A stretch of DNA of 64,000 nucleotides, taken from positions 62,001-126,000 of the forward strand of contig SNVD02010093.1 of assembly GCA_013180625.2 (NCBI GenBank), read 5' to 3'. Under the pieces are notes generated by a model. It was not told the origin of the DNA, did no database searches, and saw only the letters and a program-made list of their open reading frames with translations. Position 1 is the stretch's first letter. Each line of letters starts with the position of its first letter. The translations under genes were made by a program, and so were the position numbers. This document shows, piece by piece, positions 35,200-45,728 of the stretch. Source of the DNA: Boswellia sacra (lineage: Eukaryota > Streptophyta > Magnoliopsida > Sapindales > Burseraceae).

Positions 35200-36130
35200 T
35201 TGTTTTTTATCTGATATGGTCTAAATTTAACTTATTCTCAAACAGTAAATATTTTAACGATGTCTTTTTCTATTATTAAATATTTAAATGAAAAAAGTTA
35301 AAATATTTTTATTTTTTATCTAAATGGTTTATATCACACTTAATTCTAAAAAATACCATTATCTGAATCATTTATTACCATTTATATGTGGCTTTTATAT
35401 AACAATATTTATTTAAATGATTACATTATAAATTATTATTTTAATAGTATAGAAAAAATAATTTATAATATGATAATGAAATATTTAAAATTATAAGATT
35501 ACAAATATTTAAATATTCATGTTTTCAAAATATTAATTTATAGATATTATTAATATATTGAAAAACAAAATTTAAAATAGGGACGGCAACACGACGAGCC
35601 AGGGGTGGGGAGGCCTTCCCCATTCTTCACTCTGTTATTCAATTTAACCACCAATTCCCACTAATTCCTAAAGTTTTTTCTTTTATGGTAGGTGCAGATG
35701 TAGAACCTCCGTGCGAGGTATGCTTCCCCAACCCCCTCCTATTCCTAGTATAACGTCTTTTATATAATTAAACCTAAGGCTTTAACAAAATAACATAACA
35801 TAACATTTTATTATAAAAGAATAATATAATTTTTTGTTTTTCTAATAATCAACATATTAAAAGTCAAATAAAAATAGTAATTCTAAGTTTATATTTTTTT
35901 TTGTATATAATAGTTTATTATATGAAAATAAAAAAATTATATTTTATATATAATGTTGTGGTGCAGGCGAGTACAAGGTAAGGAATAGTAAATCATCCCC
36001 ATCCTCTCAAAATGTGAGGATTGAAATTCTACCATAATCCTATCCCATCCTTATTAAAAATACCTCCATCACTACCCTAATAGAGCTGGATATCCAACCT
36101 TATGATATATTTTCCTATCCCTAATTGAAA
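35200..36130 (+). repeat. Dispersed repeat family, copy A (uninterrupted)
   Basis: Long stretches match the two halves of copy B (38829-38962 and 50145-50697), for example ATTATTTTAATAGTATA, GAAATATTTAAAATTATAAG, AGGCCTTCCCCATTC and AATCATCCCCATCCTCTCAA. Across the point where copy B is interrupted, copy A is continuous (ATAAGATTACAAATATT), so it serves as the empty site. It encodes no recognisable protein and its class is unknown. An internal TAGGGACGGCA resembles a hAT-type end. Confidence 0.7.
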
Positions 36131-36543
36131 ATAACATCAAACAATAATGATATACAAAAAACAAAGATTAATTTAAGACATTTTAATTTAGATATTGAAA
36201 TTAAAAAAATTTAGGCTAATCGAGTTTGCTCAAATCTGACACGATGCGAAGAATGTCTTTAATTCATATGGTGTTTGGAATGTTGTGGGTTTTTTTTTTT
36301 TGGTATGGGAGAGTTATGGAGTTAGAGAAAGTTAATGCAAAAAGGGCATTGTCTTTATTTGTGGACTTGCAAGCCATATGATGACAAGTTTGTGGCCATG
36401 GGGTTAATTAGAAGTCCACCAAAATTGAGGACTAGCTCCCAAAATTTTCCTAAAATTTCAAGAGCAACGGATGTGTTTATTTTTTAATGCAAATCTATGT
36501 TGTATATTTTTAATGTCTTTTATATTAATATCAATCACACATC

Positions 36544-36900
36544 TCACTACAAGAAAAATAGGAATAGATGACGAAAATAAACAGTCATAAACAATGGTGG
36601 ATGATAGAAAGTCTATTAGTCATCTATGTCACTGTCACTCATTCATGATAGTAAAAAAGTCTGTCATCAACTTTGTGATAGTTTTTACATGTTATATATT
36701 TATCACACAAATTAATTTCCTTGAAATTTTTTGGCAGGAAATTGACCTTTTTTTAAATTTGAATATTTTGGCAACAAAATTGATTTTTTATTCCTATTTA
36801 ATTTTGGCAGAAAATTTTTGGCGCAAAAATTAGTGGTTAATTTTTGTAGGTAAATTATGTTGTTTGTGACAAAATTTATGATTAGTATTTTCTATCATAA
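36544..36900 (+). mobile_element. CACTA-type left end
   Basis: Begins CACTACAAGAAAAATAGG, almost the same terminus as the complement of the 31688 end. It is followed by short repeats of the GTCATC/TGATGA/CTGTCAT type, as expected for a subterminal region. No convincing right end was found before 38.9 kb, so the element's extent is unknown. Confidence 0.5.
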
Positions 36901-38454
36901 TATTTAAATTTACTTATGAAGAACTATGATTTTTTTTTATTTTATTTATACATTCTTGTGTCTAAAATTCATTTACAAATTTAATATGAACTAAAAATTA
37001 AAGTGCACATCCAATTGAGTCCAAAAACTTTTTATAGTAATGACATCCACATAACAATATAGAGAAAAGTTGCATAGATCATGCATATCATTACCATACA
37101 TAAGCTAAATCATTAGTAACTATCAACAACAAACTGCGATTGCAATTCAAATCCAAAAGCGACAACAAATGATAGTCAACCAAATTAAATTTGGAGTTCA
37201 CATGACAAATTTCAGCAACTAAGAGCAAACATTTTATATTTGACTAGCTAAGCCAGCAAAACTCCTTCTGTTTTCTCAATAAAAACCGCAGCAAAGCTCC
37301 TCTTATTGTCAGCAAAAACCCAACAAAACTCCCATTCTCAGCAAATATATAAATGAACAAAATACAAATGTCAAATATATATAAATTAACTTAATAAGAA
37401 CAAATGCCTAATGAAAGTTATGAGCACCACATTATATAAAGTCCAACCAATCTAACAACACAACCGCCATATTCCAGCACCACTTTCTCAGCTTTTAGAA
37501 GGACATCTATCCTAGGGCTCCTCCCAATTGGCACAATTGGACTGTTCTGTAAAGAATATTAACACTATGAGACATTAAAATCAACTTACACCTACAAAGG
37601 AATCTCACACTATATAAATTAAGCAGGAGACAAAAATTTTTTCTTAACCCCTCAAACTAGTTAAATATTGATCTATAAGATATAGCAGCTAGATCAGTAA
37701 GAATAATGGAGACAAGTTTTGAAACCATTTAGGAGATGACTTTAGTAAACAGGTCACAAAAAGTTTTGAAACCATTTAGGAGGGAGAAAGGCTTTCATAA
37801 TTTGTAAGAAGGTAGCACACAGGCACTGAACTATATTAATAGACATTCCACCATCCATATGTTCTCTCTCATCTTCCCCCATTCTCTTTGTCAAGTGTTG
37901 TTGTTTCCACTACATGCAGCTGCAATATCATAAGCCCAAGGATTGTTTTTGCAGCCAAGTGCCTTTTGAATATGATGAATACAATAAAAGGCAGAAAATG
38001 TAGTTTATATTAATCTTAGAGCGGTTGCATTTCCAAGTCAACACAGACTGCTTCCATTCTTCTCTGCAACCCATTAACAAAAATAAGTCAAATGAATGCC
38101 AATATCAAATAAATGTCAAGCTATAGAATAAAAAAACTACAACATAAACTACAAGATCTTGTAGTAGGATATAAATAATCAGTTTTTACTTATAGTTTGA
38201 TTGACTTTTAGGCATTAAAATCTTTGTCCCCACACATGCTTTTACGCTTTTAGTTTCTTTTACTTATTTTCGTCTCTTCCATGTCCCAGTCTACACCCTT
38301 TCACACTTCCAAATATATCTATACTTATTAATGTTAAAGGAAATAAAAATGTTTAAAATAAAATAAGACTAATGAATCTATTCATAAGCTTCGTATAAAC
38401 TACCTTATTGAGAACTTAAACCAAGAACAATGATTGCCGGCCATCATTTTTCTG
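36901..38454. other. Non-coding; possible interior of the 36.5-kb CACTA-like element
   Basis: No recognisable coding sequence. ACAAGATCTTGTAGTAGG near 38152 contains a short palindrome and a near-terminus GTAGTA, but it lacks subterminal repeats and a duplication matching TCT on the left, so it is not claimed as the right end. Confidence 0.4.
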
Positions 38455-38810
38455 GATCATTGATCGTATTTTTATTTTTTGATTTTCTTTGAATGATGGC
38501 ATATAGGTTGCATTGACTTTTTTTCTATTTGATATTTCTCTAGTCATTTATCACATTTACCAATGTATATGATAGCAATTCCTTTCTTTTCTATGCCATA
38601 AAAATTTTACTGTATAATTATTCATTTTTCTCCTTTATTTCTATTTTATGTATGTATGCGCATATTTTATATATCACCAACACCTGATACTCCACGATGA
38701 GCTGCCAAACAACGTAAGGTAGGGTGAGGTTGTTTCGGTATCAAACCCAAGTACCTGTTATTGGAGGCAAAAATTATAGAAAAGATGTGTTTAACTTCTT
38801 TCAAAAATAC
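38455..38810 (+). repeat. Dispersed duplication, copy 2
   Basis: Second copy of 23480-23880, with ATATGCGCATATTTTATA, ACACCTGATACTCCACGATG and TATTGGAGGCAAAAATTATA. It abuts the left half of the interrupted repeat copy B. Confidence 0.7.
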
Positions 38811-38828
38811 AATACTCCTACCTAAATC

Positions 38829-38962
38829 ATTTATTAACATTTTTATGTGACTTTTATACAACAATACATATTTAAATAATTACATTATAAATTATTATTT
38901 TAATAGTATAAAAATTAATTTATAATATGATAATGAAATATTTAAAATTATAAGATTATAAT
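38829..38962 (+). repeat. Dispersed repeat copy B, left half
   Basis: Matches about 35370-35505 of copy A. It stops at GATTATAAT (38954-38962), the target duplication of the Mutator-like element, and resumes at 50145. Confidence 0.75.
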
Positions 38963-39072
38963 GGGATAATATCACAAACCACCCTTAAAGTTTAGCTTAT
39001 TATCGTGACGAAAACCTCTTATACAAATATATCAACGAGATCCCTAACGTTTGTATTTAAGCTTCATCCAGG
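38963..39072 (+). repeat. Left terminal inverted repeat of the MULE
   Basis: Pairs with 50035-50144 over about 110 bp with scattered mismatches. Confidence 0.82.
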
Positions 39073-40002
39073 TTCTGCTAATGATTCCATTAGCTTTTAA
39101 ATTAACATTCAAGGGTAAAATAGAAAATTAACAAATTACCATTCTACTCTATTCCAGTAATTAGCTTAATTAAACTTAATTTAAATAAGTAAACATAAAG
39201 ATTCAAAAATTAACAACTAAAACAACTAAAATTGGGTGCTTGGTTGTTGAGAAGCAACTTCCATGCTTTTGCAAATGCTCAATCCATGTGAGAAGTAGCA
39301 CGAACCTCTGGTGAAATCATAAACAGACTTTTAAGACAACCAACAACAAGAAGCAAAACAAATTAAGAAAGATCACAAATGTAATAGATGGAAATTTTTG
39401 AAAATTTATTTTTAATTACAAGTAGATTTGTCCAGTCTTTACAACAAAGTTTTAATGAAAATTATCACCCAATAAATACTAATATTTTATTTATGCAAAA
39501 GCATAAAACACCTAACAATTGACTACGGTGATAAGGAATTTTACAAACTAGATAATTAGAACCTAATTTCATTGATTTCACAATGCAAGAACTGAAACCA
39601 AACAATAACAACAAACTATTCTCAGCTTTTCCTTTTAAAATAAGGCAATAAAGGAAGGAAAATTAACCAAATAGAACTTACTTGCCAAAGATATGATTGA
39701 CACCTCTTTTCAGAGTCAATTACACACCTCTTTCTCTTCCAGTTCCTTCTCTATGATTCCCTTATTTACACTCGAGCTCACTCTACAAATCCCCAAAGTC
39801 AACATTTTCAGTTTTCCAAACCCAAATTTCAATCACACATTATACCCTTTCACCTTTCACCAATAATAATAATAATAATAATAGAAATTATAAAAAATTG
39901 TCGCGGCTTATCCTCCTTACGCATCTCGCTGCTGCTCTAACCGCGCATCACTAGCCTCTATCCATCCCGAAAAGCCTTCTAATCGCAACTAGTCTTCCTA
40001 GC
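39073..40002. other. MULE interior, left part, non-coding
   Basis: AT-rich, with an (AAT)n run at about 39862-39882. A short GC-richer segment (39900-40000) continues after the hAT MITE at 40532. No gene was recognised. Confidence 0.4.
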
Positions 40003-40523
40003 TAAGGGTGACAATTCGTGTCATTCGTGTCGACCCATTTAATTATTCGTGTCAAGACATGAAACACAGATCCAACACGATTATTAAATGTGTTACCTAC
40101 GTGTTATAATCATTTCATATTTAATTTATATAATTTACTTAATTGTTTAACCTAGTTATGCATAATATATTATATTCTATATATTTATATCAATTAAAAT
40201 TATTTTTAGAATATAAACCATTGTTTGTATAAAATATTGTTAAAATCATCATAATTTATTATTTGTAAATTAATTTACTTTATAATATAAAAATTTCAGT
40301 TTTATAATATATATGTATATATATTGTAAGTAGGTAACAATTTATATCATTAAATGAGCTTACATGTTAAGGATAGACAAAATATGTTTAACTATTCATA
40401 TCATTAAACGGGTTGGCGTGTTAAATACCTTCAACACGAATCCGACCCATTTATTAATCGTGTGTCATGTTCGTATCGTACTCATATCGCGTTCGAGTGT
40501 CATGACCCAAATTGCCACCCCTA
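40003..40523. mobile_element. hAT-type MITE
   Basis: Begins TAAGGGTGACAATT and ends AATTGCCACCCCTA, giving 14-bp inverted ends with two mismatches. TTCCTAGC occurs on both sides (39995-40002 and 40524-40531), a perfect 8-bp target duplication as produced by hAT transposases. The 521-bp AT-rich interior has no coding capacity. Confidence 0.85.
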
Positions 40524-40754
40524 TTCCTAGCCACCATTACAACTGCCACTACCTATTAGTCAAAGCGCATAGCCGCATCTTTATTCACTCTCAAATGCAC
40601 CGGAATCTGACGAGCAGGAGGTCATCTTAGTCTTCTTTTAACTTGTCCTTGACTGATCTACAAAGCTCAAGAAAGAAATCGGAGGTGTGATCGATAAGTG
40701 GTGGAGTTGCTGTTGATCCAAGTATGGCAACCCGGGGTGTGGGGGTGGGGGTGG

Positions 40755-41033
40755 TGTGAATTGGGTTTTTATTTTTCAAAAACGGATTTGTAAAACTTTT
40801 CTTAAAAGATCGAAATTAGTTTACTCTTCCTTTGAGAATGAAGGTAAAGAAGATGAAATTAGAAGTTATCAAAGATGTCATCACGAGAATATCAATAATG
40901 AACAATCACAAGTGCAAGCAAATATAAAGAGGATAGAGATAGAGAGAGTGCAAACTCAATTTACATGGTTCGGTTTACCTTGCCTACGTCCACGGGCTCC
41001 TAGCTCCACAAGCTAGGCTTTCCACTAAGTTGT
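40755..41033 (+). repeat. LTR-like sequence, left piece (interrupted)
   Basis: Begins TGTGAATTGGGTTTTT after a G-rich run (GGGTGTGGGGGTGGGGGTGG) that resembles a polypurine tract. It contains ACATGGTTCGGTTTACCTTG and CCTACGTCCACGGGCTCC, phrases I associate with plant copia LTRs. It continues after the inserted gag-only element at 48388. No target duplication was found, so a solo or truncated LTR is inferred. Confidence 0.4.
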
Positions 41034-42403
41034 TGATGAACACTTAAATATGTATGTTTAATAAGAGTTTAATTCATCATATTACATTAATAGTGTCATT
41101 AAATTCCTCAACTTAAGCATATTTGTAGCATTTGCATCTTTGGAATTAATTTCTCTTAATTTTGGTTTTGTTACAGGTTTGGTAAAATAGGTATAACTCT
41201 CTATTTATAGATCAGAATGGTGCAAATCTTAATGTTTTTGAAAGCTGATTAAATTATCTACAAGATTATATTTCACAAGTTTCATCAAATTCAGGCTCTT
41301 AGTAGACCAAAAATGGGCTTGAAATGAATCCATCTGCAGTTTCGGTCCAACCTGACCATGCCTCAGTATGTTGACCATATCTCTCAGAATACGTATCCAA
41401 ATTGTATGAATAAAGATGTTCTAGAAAGCTGAGAGAAATATCTATGACTTTCATGAAGACATGTGATTAAAATTCACAATAATTCAAGGTCAAAATCGGT
41501 GGTCAAAGTCGGTTCACCTAATTACCCTAATTGTCAAAGTAGGTGCATCTAATATTTGACAATTATTCCTTTGTAATTTGACAAGTTTGCCCCTGAATGT
41601 ATCTATAAATAGAGGTGGCTTGTGACCCATTAGGGCATCTTGGCCTTTGCTGGGATCTTGTATTGTGGTTCTCTCTTGTGTTTTAATGTTATTAATGAAT
41701 TTCCTTTTTCTTGCATTTTGTGTTCTTTCTCATATAATGTTCTTCTAATTTCTCTTTTGCTAAGGTGAAAGGTTGAAACCTTTGATATGAGAATAAGGAT
41801 TCTCTAACCCTTGGTATGTGCTTAATAATCGTAATCTTGTGTTGTTTATTTTATATGATTTATATTTATTTTCTTAATCAATCTTGACACCAGTCGTAAA
41901 GTGGAGGTCTTGATCCCTTGTCGACAATCCTTGGCACATCAAATGCTTGGATCCTTTCTAGATGTCGTATGGTTCTTCCTTACCGACACCAATCTAGTTA
42001 GGAACCTTGATTTGTTGTAGACATATGGAGATTGGCACATTAGATGCTTGAACCCATTTACAAGAAGTGGTATAAATATTGGTAACGAAGCAAATATAAT
42101 TCATATAACTAAAACGGGTTGTTGATCCTTATTTGAAATATCAAGGGTGGATCCCCTAACCTTAGCTCTCATTACTATTGTGTGAATTTCTCTTTTGTTA
42201 TTCTTATTTATTGTTTAAGAATTTGTTCTTTACTTATATTTGTTGATATTATCTTGCCATCCCTTTGAATCATCCACATCATATTTGCTTACTTATAGTT
42301 TGTAGCGCTAAAATCCCCTTCCTCGTGGATCGACCCCGGACTCACCAGGTTTATTACTTCGACACTCCTATACTTGGGAGACAATCCTTTTTCGGATGTG
42401 TCA
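41034..42403 (+). repeat. 5' LTR of the LOG-carrying element
   Basis: 1,370 bp, TGATGAACAC to GATGTGTCA. Highly similar to 47018-48382 and, in reverse, to 25154-26623. Confidence 0.88.
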
Positions 42404-42423
42404 AGTTTTTGGCACCGTTGCCG
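42404..42423 (+). other. Primer-binding region of the LOG-carrying element
   Basis: AGTTTTTGGCACCGTTGCCG directly follows the 5' LTR, as in Athila-like elements. The tRNA was not assigned. Confidence 0.6.
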
Positions 42424-42639
42424 GGAAAGGTAAAATTTGGCGTAAAAATTGTAAGTATTTTCTTTCCCCATTTCTATTTTTATTTTTCTTGCATATGTTC
42501 ATCTCTTCTCTCCCCTTTTCTATTTTTATTTTTTCTTGCTTGTGTTCATCTTTTCTTTCTCTTTGCATTAGTTGGTAGAATTGTTAGAAGTCACTCATCT
42601 TCTTTAAAAAAAAATGCTCAAACCCAACTGAGAACATAA

Positions 42640-44494
42640 ATAGATTGCATGAATCTTATGAGAACTTGTGCACAATCATGCATAGTCTTCCCTCATGATG
42701 CAACATATTTCGACCATGAATCGGATTTTATTCAATTCTTGCCCACACTTTCATGGCCTAGATGTTGAAAACCCATTTTTGCACTTGAGAGAATTTAAAG
42801 ACTTTTGTAATACCTATAATGATCTAAATTGTAACATAAACATCTTTAGATTAAAGTTTTTTCCTTTTTCTTTAAAAGATAAATCTAAAACATGGCTACA
42901 AAATCTTAGGTCAGGATCCATTAGCTCATGGGATGAAATGCAACAACAATTTCTGAAAAAATTCTTTCCTCCCTATAGAACAAATTCTCTCAAAGTGCAA
43001 ATCATCAATTTCACTCAAAAACAAGGAGAGACCTTTTACCAATGTTGGGATAGGTATAAAGCATTGCTTAATACTTGTCCTTACCATGCCTTGGAAACAT
43101 GGAGGCTTGTTTTAATTTTCTATGAAGGTCTTACACATCAAGCTAGGCATATGATAGAATTAATGTGTAATGGACAATTTGAAAATAAAGACCCTGATGA
43201 AGCCATGGATTTCCTAGACTTACTAGCGAAAAATGCCCAAAATTGGAACAATGTTGGCACCTATGAGGTACCAAGAACATCTAGTAGAGGCATATCTAAC
43301 TTTAGGGAGAATCATGATCTTCATGCTAAATTTACATCCCTAGCTAGAAAAGTCGATGACTTAGAAATGTGGTCTATTCAAGAAATTTTCTGTCACACCT
43401 GTAATTCTAGTGATCATCCAATAGATGATTGCCTAAAGGTGCCTACCTTTAGAAAAAGTCTCCATGAGCAAACCAATGATTTAAACACTTTTCAAAGGTC
43501 AAATCCTAATCTTTACTCACAGAATTTTGGATGGAAAAATCACTTGAATTCTGATTGGAGGAATGATAATAATGCACAATTTTATCAACCTCCCTTTCAA
43601 TCATATCAAAAATTTCAAAAATCTCATGATCATGCATCTTATGAGGATCTCGAAGAAACATTGAATTCATTCATTGCAAAGCAAGAGGTTTTTAATAGTC
43701 AAGTTGCTCAAACTATGGCAAACTTGAATGATGCTCTTGAAATACTTGCATTTGCACTTAATACTCATGAGAAATGTGAGTTTCCATCTCAACTAGAGCC
43801 AAACTCCATCAATCCACATGTGAGTAATCCAAGGGGCCAACATCTAAACGAAGATTCGGTAAGTACTCTTCATGATAGTGAGGTTTATAAAGAACATATT
43901 CTTAACCCTTATGAGAAAGATGATGAATCAATCTTAAAGGGTAAGGAAGAGGTTAATAAACCTACACCTAACAAGGAAGAGATTGAATCCTCATTTATGC
44001 TCTCATGTCATCATGCAAAGGAACTTAACCAAAATTTTAACATTAATGAATTTTTTAGGCATGATGAAAATGAGGAAGCTAATAGGACTAAAACTAATGT
44101 AGAAGACTATATCCAAAATGAGAATTTTTCAAGTCCTTCAGAAATTGGGTTAACCAATTCATTTGAACCAAGTATGCAACTAGTGCCCATTGCTTCTAAA
44201 GAATTCTCATTACTTGATTTTATACAGGTGAAAGAGATTAAGAGTTGGGAGCCATGTTTTGAAAAAAGGCAGGAAGAAACATCCACACTCAAGAATGCAT
44301 ACCTCAAGGACAGACAAACTCAATTAGTGGTAATCTTTTCCATTCTTACAAATAAAGGAAAAAGAAAGGTACCACCTCAATGGCATATTTTTGATCGTGG
44401 TAAATACTTTCGAAGATATTCCTATTTTGCCCTTTTAATCAAATTTTATTCGTTTGTGCCATATTTTCATTTTCATTTTTATTTTTATTCTTGA
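42640..44494 (+). pseudogene. Athila-like gag, nearly complete
   Basis: The frame 42695-44494 gives 599 codons. It contains HFHGLDVENPFLHLREF, KFFPFSLKDKSKTWLQNL, SSWDEMQQQFLKKFFPPYR, VLIFYEGLTHQARHMIELM and a canonical zinc knuckle CHTCNSSDHPIDDC (about residues 233-246). An Asn/Glu-rich C-terminal half follows, ending after QWHIFDRG. This is the retrotransposon gag of plant Ty3/gypsy Athila-like elements. Comparison with the reversed copy at 30.6 kb shows that the original start codon, at 42640, has changed from ATG to ATA, and that one extra base near 42750 puts the first residues of the present frame out of register. The ORF is long but its true N-terminus is lost. No protease or pol follows. 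Confidence 0.85.
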
Positions 44495-45083
44495 TTTTTG
44501 CTATCATTTCTAGTTTGTTTTTATTTTATTTTATGTGTTTTTATTTTAGTGTGTGTTTGTCTTTTATTTTTCGGTCAAGTGGCGGATATGGTACTCCATA
44601 GCTTTTAAAATCGGTTTTTCAGTTCCCTAAAAAGTGTTGCTCACCTTGCATTCATTTTCTTTTCTTTTCTCTCATTTTCTTCATAGTCTTGGGAATCTGA
44701 CTCAAAACGACCCTGTTTGCTAGTTTATAAGAAAACTGGATGGGAAGCATATCCCCAAATCATAGAAGGTGTTTAAGCCGTTTCTGAACGAAAAACCAGA
44801 GGAAGATGTGAGCCACAGTCACAACTACCTGTACATATGCATGCGTGCCATCATTTTTTAATTTTAATGCCTTATAGCTGTCATTTTTGAATTTGTATAT
44901 TTTGTTTGACTTATGGTGTCTTATTTCATCATCTTTTTTTGAATTTCTATGCATAATTGTTGAATTTTTCAACAAGCAGCCGAGCTACCTATTTGGATGT
45001 CATCATTAGCATACCTTTTTACACTCCATAAATACCACATCTCTTGTTCTCTTCTTCACACATAGTTAGAGAGTTACATAGAC
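44495..45083 (+). other. Element interior between gag and LOG, with a TATA-like box
   Basis: Non-coding sequence shared with the related element at 25 kb up to ACACTCCATAAAT (about 45024-45036). There the two copies diverge: this one continues into the LOG leader, the other jumps to sequence found here at about 45938. CATAAATA about 50 bp before the LOG ATG could act as a TATA box. Confidence 0.55.
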
Positions 45084-45728
45084 ATGGAGGGAACTTCAAA
45101 ACGTCGAATCCAAAGGATATGTGTATTCTGTGGATCTCGACCAGGTAAAAGTGAAGAGTTCGTAGAAGTAGCGAATTATCTTGGTAGGCTACTTGCTGAA
45201 AGAAAGATTCATGTGGTTTATGGGGGAGGTAGCCTCGGGTTAATGGGTTGCGTATCAACAGCTGCACATGTAGGAGGTACTCAAGTGTTAGGAGTTATTT
45301 CTAAAGCTTTGGCTGTAGAAAGCATTGTTGAAAAAACGGTTGGGAAGGAGTTACAGGTCTCCTCTATGCATGAACACATGGCACATATGCTCATCAATTC
45401 AGATGCCTTTATTGCTTTACCAGGTGGCTTTGGCACTCTTGAAGAAATTTTTCAAGTTGCCTCTTGGGCCCAACTGAATCTCCATCAAAAACCCAGAGGT
45501 TGGTTGAATATTATACAAATTTCTTTGAACCTTAGTAAGTTTTGGGATGCAGTGTAGACAAAAATATCACATTGGGCGAGCCCAGATTCTTTGTTCTGCA
45601 ATACTGCTGGTGAGTTACTTGACAAATTAAAAGCAGTAGAGTACGAATTTGACCCAGCTAGTACTCAAATTAATTGGGCAGGAGGGCAAAACAAAAAGTG
45701 CAAATTGGATCTGAATCTCCGTTTGTAA
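45084..45728 (+). pseudogene. LOG-like: LOG-like cytokinin riboside 5'-monophosphate phosphoribohydrolase, intronless, one internal stop
   Basis: An ATG at 45084 opens a frame of 214 codons, the usual size for LOG, ending with TAA at 45726-45728. The only interruption is TAG at codon 158 (45555-45557), after which the same frame continues (AGELLDKLKAVEYEFDPAS, KLDLNLRL). Motifs include RICVFCGSRPG (residues 11-21), VVYGGGSLGLMG (44-55) and the signature PGGFGTLEE (113-121). LOG enzymes release active cytokinin bases from riboside monophosphates in the cytosol. Family members have MHxRK just before the signature; here it reads MHEHMA, so a conserved, probably catalytic Arg is missing. Plant LOG genes normally have several introns and this copy has none, so it probably came from an mRNA. 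It lies inside a gag-only LTR element, downstream of gag and in the same orientation. As read it would give a 157-residue truncated protein. Confidence 0.85.

Noticed and set aside
35576..36125. hAT MITE starting TAGGGACGGCA inside repeat copy A
   Set aside because: The possible right end (TATCCCTA) is weak and no 8-bp duplication could be found.
38152..38172. GTAGTA as the right end of the 36.5-kb CACTA element
   Set aside because: The last base is wrong, no subterminal repeats lie nearby, and no TCT duplication follows.
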